Shown: positions 32,800 to 46,112 of the stretch, piece by piece
Layout of the letters: each line of letters starts with the position of its first letter
How positions within the stretch are numbered: the first letter of the stretch is position 1
DNA from: Dryocosmus kuriphilus
Taxonomy: Eukaryota > Arthropoda > Insecta > Hymenoptera > Cynipidae
NCBI GenBank assembly: GCA_038277395.1
Contig: CM076196.1
Span: 78,982,286-79,046,285 of the forward strand
Reading direction: 5' to 3'
Length of the DNA: 64,000 nt
Position numbers and translations under genes: made by a program
The notes under the pieces: generated by a model
What the model saw: the letters and a program-made list of their open reading frames with translations, nothing else
The model's database searches: none
What the model was told of the DNA's origin: nothing

Positions 32800-35135
32800 G
32801 CACCTGGGGTTTTGTAGTCAACGTTATGGAGGCTCTTTTATGCAATGTTATTGCAAAAAAAAAAAACAAGTTTATGCGATAAAAGAAACTGGAACTAATT
32901 CCTAACACCTAGCTTAATTGCTTACCACCTCACACACTCTTCCTTTTTTGTACCTAGACCACATTTTAAAGAGAATTGTGGCCACTTACGTTCTCAAAAC
33001 ATGCCCATCGATTATACAGCTGCGGGCATTGTTGAAATTACCTCGAACATGAGATAACTCGATCCAGCCATTTTTTGCTCACTCTACACAGTAATCGCGT
33101 GACTACAAAATTTGCCAGAGAGGTATTAAAGATTTTGTGAAATGATTGTTATTGTTACTTATGTTTATAATGAAAACAAAACCTTTATTATGAATTAAAT
33201 ATGTTATAGGGGAAATAATTTGATCCATATAGTGAACTGTTGGAAGCGTGTGTCTCTGGGAGTGCCAAAAACGTTAATACAGCAGGTATATAAATACGTC
33301 AGGGAATGAGCTGACAGACAGGTGCTTCGCAGTGATTCTCCGCGGATTGAGTGCGTGTACCCCTTCCTCGTAAAAACTGCATTGTGTCCCGGCCTCGATC
33401 TGAAGGAAAGGTGCGAGCTTTCACCCATCTTATTTAAAGGATAACGAGGATCAGAAACCACACAAAAGCCAGAAAAAAATATTTTCGGACCTCTAGAAGT
33501 TCAAGAAAAAATAAACTACACTCAGAACTTTAAAAAAAAAAACATATAGTACTAGAGTCTATCTCTCGAGAAAAAGAAATTGTTTAAGATGAGATTTTTT
33601 CATCAAAGCGGGCATATTTTTAAATTATACGCCCCCCTCTTGATACTCTTCAGCTATATTTACAGACGCAGTTTCTCAACATACAAAATGAGAATGAAAA
33701 TATAAAAATTAATTAATGTCTCATTTCATTCTCTACATTCTCTCTAAAATTAAACATATTTCATCATAATCCACCTAATGAGTTTCATCACGAAAGTTTC
33801 AACTCCATATAGTTGAACAGCTGAAACACTGAAAAGTAATTTTTTTAGAAAAGAACTCCTAATTACCCATCAAGTTAGCTTAATAATGAGAATTGAAATG
33901 AGACAGGGAAGGGGGTTTAAAAAAGCTTTTATATGAACTGAATGATAAATAGCAGAAAATACCTTGCGAAACGAGAATCACGTAATACGGTTGGTACCAA
34001 GAGCCCAGGAAACAGGTTCTCTCAGGCTGGTCCTTTGTGGCGCGATTTAAATATGCTTTTCGCCTGTAAACGATAGCCAAGTACAATATCCTCGGCAGAC
34101 GGTTCAATCTTCTTCTGATCTGGTCAAACGACCTCGGTAAAGATAAGAACGGCTAGAGAAGAGTTTCTTCTGCAGTTACAACTTTCTTCAGAGAAAAGCA
34201 CTCCTTCAAAATCCCTATTAAATTGATCAATTCTGCGAAGAACTGCGTAAAGTATAATGATAAAGAATTGTTCTTGAGAAAATGGGATCTTATCAATTCT
34301 AATAAGTGGATTTCAAATATTTCAATATCTATAATAATTCCTTGTAAAGTGTTTCCTGCACTTTTTACATAAACAAAAGAACTGGACAATAAAAGATCTT
34401 AATACCTTAAATTCTATTTTCATTTTTAACTTTGAACCTTTTGTATTATTAGCATTTAAATCGAGGATTCTGAGTAAACTGGTTCGCTTTGTATTTTCTT
34501 CCTTATAGCTCACTTTCCGTTTATTTTCTCTTGACTTTTTCAGAATGCAAATTTAAACTCATTATCTTGGAACTGCATGTACTTGTCTGTAATTCTCTTT
34601 TACTTTTAAAGATTCAAATGTTTTAATATATTTTATTGTTGATAATATGCTTTTACTTCCATTTGTTATATCTTTTATTAATTATTAATTTTAAAGTAGT
34701 TGAAACGCAACTTGTTTTTAATTAATTCAAAGGATAACAAATATTTAAGGAAGGCTAGAAAATTATTTATAAAAATTAAATTCAATATCTTTTGTGAGAA
34801 TTTTCAAAAGTAATCAGATATTTCAGGAGTTATTATGCGACGTCATGTACGCACTCGCCAATACAAAATCCGTGAGGGAACCTGTAAAAGAGAGAAGTCG
34901 GCATACCTGAAGAGCAGGTGTTCTTCGAATCCCAACCACTCTCAGTTCCTTCTCGATCTCGTCTCTCCCTTCGCGTATTCTTTAAACAAGACACGTATTC
35001 TCAACCTGGACTGCAGCCAACCTTAGTGCGAAAATATTAAAAAATAAAATATGTATCTTGTATTTGAATTTGTGACAAAACTTCAAACTAATTAAATAAT
35101 CTCTCTATAATAATCATTTACACAAATCTAAAAAT
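32800..35135. other. Intergenic DNA
   Basis: No supported gene. A promoter-like patch at 33270-33340 is listed separately. The rest is AT-rich. Confidence 0.45.
33270..33340 (+). promoter_or_regulatory. Possible TATA-containing pol II promoter
   Basis: GTATATAAATACGTCAGG near 33286 is a good TATA box. About 30 bp downstream lies GACAGACAGGTGCTTCGCAGTG, where an initiator could sit. The ~150 bp that follow are more GC-rich than the surroundings and could be a 5' leader. No coding sequence could be tied to it. Confidence 0.25.
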
Positions 35136-35199
35136 AAAAAATCTGCCCGCTGCGCGGGTACATTCTCGTCGCGCGCCGCGCTTCGCGCGAAGTATGAGC

Positions 35200-38100
35200 T
35201 CGTCTGTTGGCACTCGCGCTTCGCGCTCGATAGATTATTCACCTCGCGCTACGCTCTCGGTGTTTATGGATCGTATAAACCTTTAAATTAAAAATTACAA
35301 AAGAAATTATTTTACTTCAGGCTCTATCGCCCTTAAGGAATACATTCTCATCATGACACTCGCGCCTCGCGCTCGATAATTACATTTTTTTTAAAACACA
35401 TTGTAGATTCGTAACATTTTTTAGTGATTTTCCAAATTTTCACAATACAGGATTTCGATTCTTAAAAGTAAAACGATGAGACTTATAAATAAATTTTGTA
35501 ACTCTTTCCAAGGTGAACAATTCTGCTTGTTAATATTTTCTCATATCTTGCATAGTTTTGGTGAAAAGTGGTTTTTTTTATATTTCATAACATGTTTCAC
35601 GAATAACTCTAAAAGTACGCGTCTGCTCAAAAAAATTATAGAAAGCAAATTTGTAGACCTTTTTGAGGCGAACAACTTTGTTCATTATCATTTTTTTCGT
35701 ACCTTGCATACGCTGGCGGGAAATTTGAAATTTTTTATTTTGAAAAACGTTTTACCGATTAAAACAAAAACCGTGCATTTGATCAAAAAATAGTTAAAAC
35801 AAAATTTGTAGATATTTTTGAATTGAACAACTTTCTTGTTTACCATTTTTCTGTATCTTCAATATTTTGGCGGGAAACCAGAGGTTTTTAATTTTGCTTT
35901 TGCGGGCCCATTCTCATCGCGCGATTCGCGTGAAGTATGAGCGCGCCTACGGCGCGCATCTGTTGGCACTCGCGCTTCGCGCTCGATAGATTCTTCACCT
36001 CGCGCTACGCGCTCGGTGTTTATGGATCGTATAAACATTTAAATTAAAAATTACAAAAGAAATTATTTTACTTCAGGCTCTATCGCCCTTAAGGAATACA
36101 TTCTCATCATGACACTCGCGCTTCGCGCTCGATAATTACATTTTTTTTTAAAACACATTGTAGATTGTTAAAGTTTTTTCGTGATTTTCCAAATTTTCAC
36201 AATACAGGATTTCGATTCTTAAAAGTAAAACGATGAGTCTTATAAATAAATTTTGTAGCTCTTTCCAAAGTGAACAATTCTGCTTGTTAATACTTTCTCA
36301 TATCTTGCATAGTTTTGCTGAAAAGTGGTTTTCTTTATATTTCATAATATATTTCACGAATAACTCTAAAAGTACGCGTCTGCTCAAAAAAATTATAGAA
36401 AGCAAATTTGTAGACCTTTTTGAGGCGAAAAACTTTGTTCATTATCATTTTTTCGTACCTTGCATACGCTGGCGGGAAATTTGAAATTTTTTATTTTGAA
36501 AAACGTTTTACCGATTAAAACAAAAACCGTGCATTTGATCCAAAAATAGTTAAAACAAAATTTGTAGATATTTTTGAATTGAACAACTTTCTTGTTTACC
36601 ATTTTTCTGTATCTTCAATATTTTGGCGGGAAACCAGAGGTTTTTTTAATTTTGCTTTTGCGGGCCCATTCTCATCGCGCGATTCGCGTGAAGTATGAGC
36701 GCGCCTACGGCGCGCATCTGTTGGCACTCGCGCTTCGCGCTCGATAGATTCTTCACCTCGCGCTACGCGCTCGGTGTTTATGGATCGTATAAACATTTAA
36801 ATTAAAAATTACAAAAGAAATTATTTTACTTCAGGCTCTATCGCCCTTAAGGAATACATTCTCATCATGACACTCGCGCTTCGCGCTCGATAATTACATT
36901 TTTTTTTAAACACATTGTAGATTGTTAAAGTTTTTTCGTGATTTTCCAAATTTTCACAATACAGGATTTCGATTCTTAAAAGTAAAACGATGAGTCTTAT
37001 AAATAAATTTTGTAGCTCTTTCCAAAGTGAACAATTCTGCTTGTTAATACTTTCTCATATCTTGCATAGTTTTGCTGAAAAGTGGTTTTCTTTATATTTC
37101 ATAATATATTTCACGAATAACTCTAAAAGTACGCGTCTGCTCAAAAAAATTATAGAAAGCAAATTTGTAGACCTTTTTGAGGCGAAAAACTTTGTTCATT
37201 ATCATTTTTTCGTACCTTGCATACGCTGGCGGGAAATTTGAAATTTTTTATTTTGAAAAACGTTTTACCGATTAAAACAAAAACCGTGCATTTGATCAAA
37301 AAATAGTTAAAACAAAATTTGTAGATATTTTTGAATTGAACAACTTTCTTGTTTACCATTTTTCTGTATCTTCAATATTTTGGCGGGAAACCAGAGGTTT
37401 TTAATTTTGCTTTTGCGGGCCCATTCTCATCGCGCGATTCGCGTGAAGTATGAGCGCGCCTACGGCGCGCATCTGTTGGCACTCGCGCTTCGCGCTCGAT
37501 AGATTCTTCACCTCGCGCTACGCGCTCGGTGTTTATGGATCGTATAAACATTTAAATTAAAAATTACAAAAGAAACTATTTTACTTCAGGCTCTATCGCC
37601 CTTAAGGAATACATTCTCATCATGACACTCGCGCTTCGCGCTCGATAATTACATTTTTTTTTAAAACACATTGTAGATTGTTAAAGTTTTTTTTCGTGAT
37701 TTTCCAAATTTTCACAATACAGGATTTCGATTCTTAAAAGTAAAACGATGAGTCTTATAAATAAATTTTGTAGCTCTTTCCAAAGTGAACAATTCTGCTT
37801 GTTAATACTTTCTCATATCTTGCATAGTTTTGCTGAAAAGTGGTTTTCTTTATATTTCATAATATATTTCACGAATAACTCTAAAAGTACGCGTCTGCTC
37901 AAAAAAATTATAGAAAGCAAATTTGTAGACCTTTTTGAGGCGAAAAACTTTGTTCATTATCATTTTTTCGTACCTTGCATACGCTGGCGGGAAATTTGAA
38001 ATTTTTTATTTTGAAAAACGTTTTACCGATTAAAACAAAAACCGTGCATTTGATCCAAAAATAGTTAAAACAAAATTTGTAGATATTTTTGAATTGAACA

Positions 38101-41100
38101 ACTTTCTTGTTTACCATTTTTCTGTATCTTCAATATTTTGGCGGGAAACCAGAGGTTTTTAATTTTGCTTTTGCGGGCCCATTCTCATCGCGCGATTCGC
38201 GTGAAGTATGAGCGCGCCTACGGCGCGCATCTGTTGGCACTCGCGCTTCGCGCTCGATAGATTCTTCACCTCGCGCTACGCGCTCGGTGTTTATGGATCG
38301 TATAAACATTTAAATTAAAAATTACAAAAGAAATTATTTTACTTCAGGCTCTATCGCCCTTAAGGAATACATTCTCATCATGACACTCGCGCTTCGCGCT
38401 CGATAATTACATTTTTTTTTAAAACACATTGTAGATTGTTAAAGTTTTTTCGTGATTTTCCAAATTTTCACAATACAGGATTTCGATTCTTAAAAGTAAA
38501 ACGATGAGTCTTATAAATAAATTTTGTAGCTCTTTCCAAAGTGAACAATTCTGCTTGTTAATACTTTCTCATATCTTGCATAGTTTTGCTGAAAAGTGGT
38601 TTTCTTTATATTTCATAATATATTTCACGAATAACTCTAAAAGTACGCGTCTGCTCAAAAAAATTATAGAAAGCAAATTTGTAGACCTTTTTGAGGCGAA
38701 AAACTTTGTTCATTATCATTTTTTCGTACCTTGCATACGCTGGCGGGAAATTTGAAATTTTTTATTTTGAAAAACGTTTTACCGATTAAAACAAAAACCG
38801 TGCATTTGATCCAAAAATAGTTAAAACAAAATTTGTAGATATTTTTGAATTGAACAACTTTCTTGTTTACCATTTTTCTGTATCTTCAATATTTTGGCGG
38901 GAAACCAGAGGTTTTTTAATTTTGCTTTTGCGGGCCCATTCTCATCGCGCGATTCGCGTGAAGTATGAGCGCGCCTACGGCGCGCATCTGTTGGCACTCG
39001 CGCTTCGCGCTCGATAGATTCTTCACCTCGCGCTACGCGCTCGGTGTTTATGGATCGTATAAACATTTAAATTAAAAATTACAAAAGAAATTATTTTACT
39101 TCAGGCTCTATCGCCCTTAAGGAATACATTCTCATCATGACACTCGCGCTTCGCGCTCGATAATTACATTTTTTTTAAAAACACATTGTAGATTGTTAAA
39201 GTTTTTTCGTGATTTTCCAAATTTTCACAATACAGGATTTCGATTCTTAAAAGTAAAACGATGAGTCTTATAAATAAATTTTGTAGCTCTTTCCAAAGTG
39301 AACAATTCTGCTTGTTAATACTTTCTCATATCTTGCATAGTTTTGCTGAAAAGTGGTTTTCTTTATATTTCATAATATATTTCACGAATAACTCTAAAAG
39401 TACGCGTCTGCTCAAAAAAATTATAGAAAAGCAAATTTGTAGACCTTTTTGAGGCGAACAACTTTGTTCATTATCATTTTTTCGTACCTTGCATACGCTG
39501 GCGGGAAATTTGAAATTTTTTATTTTGAAAAACGTTTTACCGATTAAAAACAAAAACCGTGCATTTGATCAAAAAATAGTTAAAACAAAATTTGTAGATA
39601 TTTTTGAATTGAACAACTTTCTTGTTTACCATTTTTCTGTATCTTCAATATTTTGGCGGGAAACCAGAGGTTTTTAATTTTTTAATTTTGCTTTTGCGCC
39701 TACGGGCCCATTCTCATCGCGCGATTCGCGTGAAGTATGAGCGCGCCTACAGCGCGCATCTGTTGGCACTCGCGCTTCGCGCTTCGATAGATTCTTCATC
39801 ATGACACTCGCGCTACGCGCTCGATAATTACATTTTTTTGTTTAGATTGTTAAAGTTTTTTCGTGATTTTCCAAAACACAATACAGGATTTTTAAAATTA
39901 CAAAAGATGAGTCTTATAAATAAATTTTAGCTCTTTCAAAGGCTCTATTCGCCCTTGGAATACATTCTCATCTTGACATAGTTTTCGCTGAAAAGTGGTT
40001 TTCCTTTAATTTACATAATATTTTACTAAAAGTACGCGTCTGCTCAAAAAAATTATAGAAAGCAAATTTGTAGACCTTTTTGAGGCGAAAAATTTTATCA
40101 TTTTTTTCGTACCTTGCATACGCTGGCGGGAAATTTGCTCGTTTTACCGATTAAAACAAAAACCGTGCATTTGATCCAAAAAATAGTTAAAACAAAATTT
40201 GTAGATATTTTTGAATTGAACAACTTTCTTGTTTACCCATTTTTCTGTATCTTCAATAGGAAACCAGAGGTTTTTAATTTTGCTTTTGCGGGCCCATTTC
40301 ATCGCGCGATTCGCGTGAAGTATGATACAGCGCGCATCATCGATAGATTCTTCACCTCGCGCTACGCGCTCGGTGTTTATGGATCGCATTTAAATTCAAA
40401 AGAAATTATTTTACTTCGCTATCGCCCTTAAGGAATACATTCTCATCATGACACTCGCGCTTCGCGCTTTTACATTTTTTTAAAACACATTGTAGATTGT
40501 TAAAGTTTTTTCGTGATTTTCCAAATTTTCACAATACAGGATTTCGATTCTTAAAAGTAAAACGATGAGTCTTATAAATAAATTTTGTAGCTCTTTCCAA
40601 AGTGAACAATTCTGCTTGTTAATACTTTCTCATATCTTGCATAGTTTTGCTGAAAAGTGGTTTTCTTTATATTTCATAATATATTTCACGAATAACTCTA
40701 AAAGTACGCGTCTGCTCAAAAAAATTATAGAAAGCAAATTTGTAGACCTTTTTGAGGCGAACAACTTTGTTCATTATCATTTTTTCGTATCTTGCATACG
40801 TTGGCAGGAAATTTGAAATTTTTTATTTTGAAAAACGTTTTAAACCGATTAAAACAAAAACCGTGCATTTGATCCAAAAATAGTTAAAACAAAATTTGTA
40901 GATATTTTTGAATTGAACAACTTTCTTGTTTACCATTTTTCTGTATCTTGAATATTTTTGCGGGAAACCAGAGGTTTTTAATTTTGCTTTTGCGGGCCCA
41001 TTCTCATCGCGCGATTCGCGTGAAGTATGAGCGCGCCTACGGCGCGCATCTGTTGCCACTCGCGCTTCGCGCTCGATAGATTATTCACCTCGCGCTACGC

Positions 41101-41330
41101 GCTCGGTGTTTATAGATCGTATAAACATTTAAATTAAAAATTACAAAAGAAATTATTTTACTTCAGGCTCTATCGCCCTTAAGGAATACATTCTGATCAT
41201 GACACTCGCGCTTCGCGCTCGATAATTACATTTTTTTAAAACACATTGTAGATTGTTAAAGTTTTTTCGTGATTTTCCAAATTTTCACAATACAGGATTT
41301 CGATTCTTAAAAGTAAAACGATGAGTCTTA
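35200..41330. repeat. ~757-bp tandem satellite, about nine units
   Basis: The marker 'cgatgag(t/a)cttataaataaattt' recurs near 35474, 36231, 36988, 37746, 38502, 39259, 39906, 40563 and 41320. The spacing is 756-758 bp except around the damaged unit. Each unit contains several 153-bp-type subrepeats, the CpG-rich palindromes (GCGCTTCGCGCTCG, CGCGCTACGCGCTCG) and an 'acattctcatcatgacactcgc' block. Units 2-6 are almost identical, so homogenisation is recent. Identical 83-codon frames (MSLINKFC...) in the units are satellite artefacts with an antisense frame over the same bases. Confidence 0.9.
39680..40490. repeat. Aberrant satellite unit with scattered deletions
   Basis: Within an otherwise near-identical array, this stretch has lost about 210 bp through many small gaps. 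It also mixes phases: 'agctctttcaaaggctctattcgcccttgg' fuses two blocks that lie ~400 bp apart in normal units. Confidence 0.75.
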
Positions 41331-42287
41331 TAAATAAATTTTGTAGCTAGCTCTTTCCAAGGTGAACAATTCTGCTTGTTAATATTTTCTCATATCTTGC
41401 ATAGTTTTGCTAAAAAGTGATTTTCTTTATATTTCATAACATATTTCACGAATAACTCAAAAACTACGCGTCTCTTCAAAGAAATGATAGAAAGCAAATT
41501 TGTAGATATTTTCCAGGTGAACAACATTGTTTATTATCATTTTTCCGTATCTTGCATAGTTTGGCAGGAAATTTGAAATTTTTTATTTTTAATAACGTTT
41601 TATCGATTAAAACAAAAACCATGCATTTGATCAAAAAATGGTTGAAACAAAATTTGCAGATCTTTTTAAATTGAACAACTTTATTGTTTACCGTTTTTCT
41701 GCATCTTGAATATTTTGTCGGGAAACCAGAGTTTTTTAATTTTAATAGCGTTTTCTCGATTAAAACAAAAACCGTTCACTTTATCAAGAAATGATTAAGA
41801 CAAAATTTGTAGATTTTTTTGAGATGAACAATTCTTCTTTCTTACATTTTTTTTTGTATCTCTCATAGTTTAGCCGAAAAATGGATTTTTTTATTTTGTG
41901 AAAACTGTTTTTGATGGATAAAACCATAACCGTTGGTCAAAAAACCGCTGGTTAACGAACTCGTCCTTTCTTTGTATCCCTTAAAGAAGTGTACCAAAGC
42001 GCAATCCAATCCGATGAGTCCTTCGAAAGTTATCGTGGGAACAGACTCCAACAACAACAACAACAACGACGACGACAACAAACAGACACCGTCCGAGAAC
42101 CCGTTTTTTCGGATTCAGGAGGTCTCAAAACGTGGAGATTTCATGAAATCCGCGAAATTCAAATTTTACATAAATCTAATACCTTCTCTGATGAGAATGT
42201 AATAAATAAAACAAGTGAGAATAAGACAAATTGTTAAACTTTAGATATCTCCATAACTTTCTCATATTCTATAGTACTAATAGCTCG

Positions 42288-43806
42288 AGGGGCCATACAT
42301 AAATCACGTAACGCAATTTTTTGGGAAAATTTTGACCCCCCCCCCCCCCCCACGAATTAAGTAATGTTTGAATAATTCCCGTTATAAAATATTGCAATTT
42401 AAAAAAAAAATTTGAATCCCTAAAACTAGAAATGTTGTATTCCTTCTGCTTTCGGATTCACAGCATTACAATTTTAAGTGGCGCACCACGTCAGTAAATA
42501 TTTGACTGACGATGGTTATTTTTTTGTCTATTATGATTACTTGAGATCGCAGTCATTGATTATTTCGTGATTATGAATTGAATGATATTTAAGAGTATTA
42601 CGTGACAGCGTTTATTAGCTCGTTTCAGTGCATAACCTAAAAAGTTTATAAAGCTGTCAAATGTGTTGTATGGGACTAGTTTTTACCCTGCCTTGGGGCA
42701 AGTTGTTCCCGTAACAACTTGTTTAAATAAATTCTTTATTACAATTAAATAAAATTTTAAACATTAAAATGAGGTGTTATTTTAAACTCTCGTCTTTTAC
42801 ACATTATTTCTAAATTTTTGTACAGTTCTGCAAAATTTTTAATTAAAATTTAAAAAAAAAATGTTTTGCAACTAATATTTTGCCTTTAGAAGTTTCTGAA
42901 AAAAATAATTGTCATCCTCCAACCCCAAAGGTTACACCAACATTTTTAGAGACTTTTCCGAAAACTAAATGTATGAAAAAAATTATTGTTTACAACAATT
43001 TTTTATTAACAATGTGGAAAATTTTGTTCAAATTTTCAAATCAAATTCCCTTGAAGGATAACTATTGCCTAGGTAATTCATGAAGTGAATGCAAGAAATT
43101 TTATTGCTTACAAGGATAAAACCGCCCCCACACACTCCGCCATTTTTGGAATTTGAATACTACAAAAAATTATTTTAAATACTTTCAACCTTCCAATTTA
43201 ATAAAAAAAAACTCGGATCAGATTATACTAAACATATACTAACTTTAAGGAACTCTGAGCTGCCATAAATAAATTATTTTCAATGAAAAACTAATGATCA
43301 TATGAAACAAATCTGTGCCTAAAACCTTAAAATACAATATATTTAACGATAAATTAATCAATAGTAAATTGAATAACTACCTTTTTTGTAAGTGTTTTTG
43401 TACTGTTAACGAAAACTCGGAACTTCTAGCCCCGACCTCCCTTAAATAACTCAATTTGAAACTTTTTATGTTAAAAATACTTCAAAATACCATTTGGCAT
43501 ATTTTATATGCATAACATTTTTAATTATCTAATTATTACAGTTGTTTTTAAATTTAAATTGTCCAATTTTGAAAGCTAAAATCTAATTTTGAAAGCCGCA
43601 ATTCAAATAATATTTTTTAAATTGTTAAATTGAATATGTTTTACCTTTGAAATAGCTGAATTTAAAAACTTTCAACTTAATAATTTTGAAGTATTTTCTA
43701 CATGGATCTTAAACTCGTATATTCTTAATGCTAAGATATGCTTACATGTGGTGATGAGGAGGGAGAATTGCGAAAATTATGTTTACGTAATACTGAACGA
43801 CTCCGT
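42288..43806. mobile_element. Possible MITE with GGGGCCATACATAAATC end
   Basis: The left end GGGGCCATACATAAATCACG, then a C16 run (42336-42351), resembles the ends of a widespread arthropod MITE type. A diverged inverse near 43770-43806 ('aattatgtttacgtaatactgaacgactcc') could be the right end. Arm identity is modest and no duplication was found. The interior is AT-rich and non-coding. Confidence 0.4.
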
Positions 43807-44882
43807 ATCAAATTGTTCAGTTTTAAACTTTTTTAAAAAAATAAGGTTTATAATGCTTCATTTTTCAATTTTCTAATTTTTATAATCTTTAAATGATCTT
43901 TATAATTTTGAATTTTAAATCTGACAATACTCAAGGTTAAAATTTTTAATTAATTTCGGCACACTGAGTTTTACAATGTTAATTCTGAACCCTTTAAATG
44001 GTCCAATTTAGAATGTGCATCAAAAAAACTCTATAACCATTTTCAGTATCATGCAATTGTACAACCCATGTATGACAAAATTTGGTAGTTACAGTAATGT
44101 ACATAAAATGACATGTTTTTTTTTTAAATTATACAGTCCTGATCTTGGATACGTTATCTCTCACATCGAGAATATCGACATGCATTCAGATTTCTTTCGT
44201 TCGCCTCGCCTTTTGTGAGCATAGAAGAATCTTATTTCCGATGCAATATGGATGTGGATCTAAATAAAGGAATAGAGCGACTCAATGTATTTTGATACGC
44301 ATCTCAAAAATACACCTCAGAGCTTTCCATAAATCTCTGTTGATCAAAATGCATATATTCTCCATATATCTATATTTATATTGACTCTCTTGCTCAAATG
44401 AAGAAGCGATAACGATTTTGATTAGCTAACTCATGTAAGCTTTTCTCAAACTTCTCAATAAAAGATATAAGGTATAAGGCTTTTCTGTAATATTTGCAAC
44501 ATGCGCGCTGTAGTGATTCCCGCTCGAAGGCCATGAATTGAGATTAGATCTCTTTTTTACTGCCTCAAAGTCGTAATTATGCGTTGGTTGAAAGTATCCA
44601 TCAAAGCACGTATATTACCTGGCAGCACATCGTACGCGCATTTTGCATACTATCACACTTCCCTACCAATCTCGTCGAAATTTAATCCCACTGGCGAAGA
44701 TCCCATATTCATTTTTCTTCTGAGCAAATATTTTAGCAAACTTGTGTTTCGTATCCATTACTTTTTCATTATTGTAGACGGAAGCTCAATTATTTTACAA
44801 GATACATGAAACCGCATTGCATCTAAAAAAAGCTTTTTATAATTTATACTTTATCATTATTTTGTCTTGCAACTGCTCAATT
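43807..44882. other. AT-rich intergenic DNA
   Basis: No supported gene. A 76-codon frame at 44579-44809 is unrecognised. Confidence 0.45.
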
Positions 44883-44884
44883 TA

Positions 44885-46112
44885 GGGTGACTTAAATGAA
44901 AAAAAGTTTCTTTGATTTGTGGGGAAACCTCCCAAAATCTTCCATTTGACGCAAAAACAAATGTGAATTTTTCTTAAATTTTGTAGGTAACAGCAAGTCC
45001 GTTACCATAGGGGTTACAACACCCTCAAATGTAAGAAAATCGTATTTCCTCACATGATGTACTAAGACTTGTTTATTTGCTTGAGAATCGTAAGCAACCG
45101 CTAAAAGAAGTAAGAAATTGAAAAAATTTTGAAAAGTTTAAAACTCAAACCTATCTTTAAAAAATACTTTTTGAGCTTTTTGCAGTTCTAAGTGTAAAAA
45201 TTTCATGAATTTCAAGCAGCATAATTACTAATAACATTTTTTATAAAAAAAAAAGTTGTCCTCAACTACTCTTGACAAAATCAACCCCTTCGAAGGTTTA
45301 ATTATTATTTTTTTATTTAATATAGAAAATTCGAAATAGATTACGTACAAAATGGTCTCTGAAAAAAATTTATAAAAAGTTTGTATTATAAAGGTGGTCA
45401 AAACCACCCTTAAGAGACATAAACCACCCCAAAAAGTAAAAAATAAGATTTTCTCATTTGATGCATTAAAATATTGTTGCTTTTTGTCTTAAAAATCGTC
45501 AGCAGCCCTTAAAAAATGGTATTAAAAATTAACCTAGAAATAAAAAAGAATTATTCTTAAGAAGAAAAAATTAACAAAAAACCCGAGGATAAGCATAAAT
45601 AATTAACTTACCTTACATTATTGCAACACAAAGTCGAAGAAAACTTAAAAAATATGTATTTGTTATTTTTGCACGGGGTTGTTTATTGCCCACAAAGGTG
45701 GATTAAAAAAACATTTTTGTATCCAATATTTTTTCAGTAAATATTCTACTTGAAATTCATAAAATGTCAATACTGGAAACTGTACGATTTATGCCGCTTG
45801 GGGCTAGTTTTGACAACTTATATAATACAAAATTATTTAAAGACCACCTTGTACGCAATTTATATGAAATCAAAATATCAACAATTAAAACTTCAAAGGC
45901 GCTGGTTACGATTTAGAAGAAAATTAACAAAATTAATATTGAATGTGAGGGAATACGATTTTTTACGTTTGAGGGTGGTTTAAACCCCGCGGGAACGTAC
46001 TCACTGCTAACCAACACTTGTAAGAAAAATTCATCTTTGTTCTTGCACCAAATGGAAGATTTTTTAGGAGTCACCTCACAAATCAAAGAAATTTTTTTCA
46101 TTTGAGCCACCC
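44885..46112. mobile_element. TA-flanked foldback MITE
   Basis: The left arm starts GGGTGACTTAAATGAAAAAA and the right arm ends TTTTCATTTGAGCCACCC. TA flanks both (44883-44884 and 46113-46114). The inverted arms continue at least 170 bp: 'tctttgatttgtg', 'atcttccatttg', 'ccctcaaatgtaa', 'atcgta-ttccctcacat'. TA duplication points to a Tc1/mariner-type helper. Non-coding. Confidence 0.8.

Larger units (their letters stand above)
35136..42202 (-). mobile_element. HINE-like element expanded to 7 kb by internal satellite
   Basis: Read on the minus strand, it starts at 42200 (ACATTCTCATC) with the usual 5' block and microsatellite. It ends at 35136 with the terminal hairpin (here GCCCGCTGCGCGGGT on the plus strand), AGA and T6. 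Between these family ends, the interior has multiplied instead of occurring once. Normal copies in this window are ~1.1-1.3 kb. Confidence 0.8.

Noticed and set aside
36233..40816. Repeated 83-codon frames (MSLINKFC...) as a tandem gene family
   Set aside because: They recur only because the 757-bp satellite recurs. Antisense frames of similar length cover the same bases, there is no start context, and the damaged units break them without other effect.
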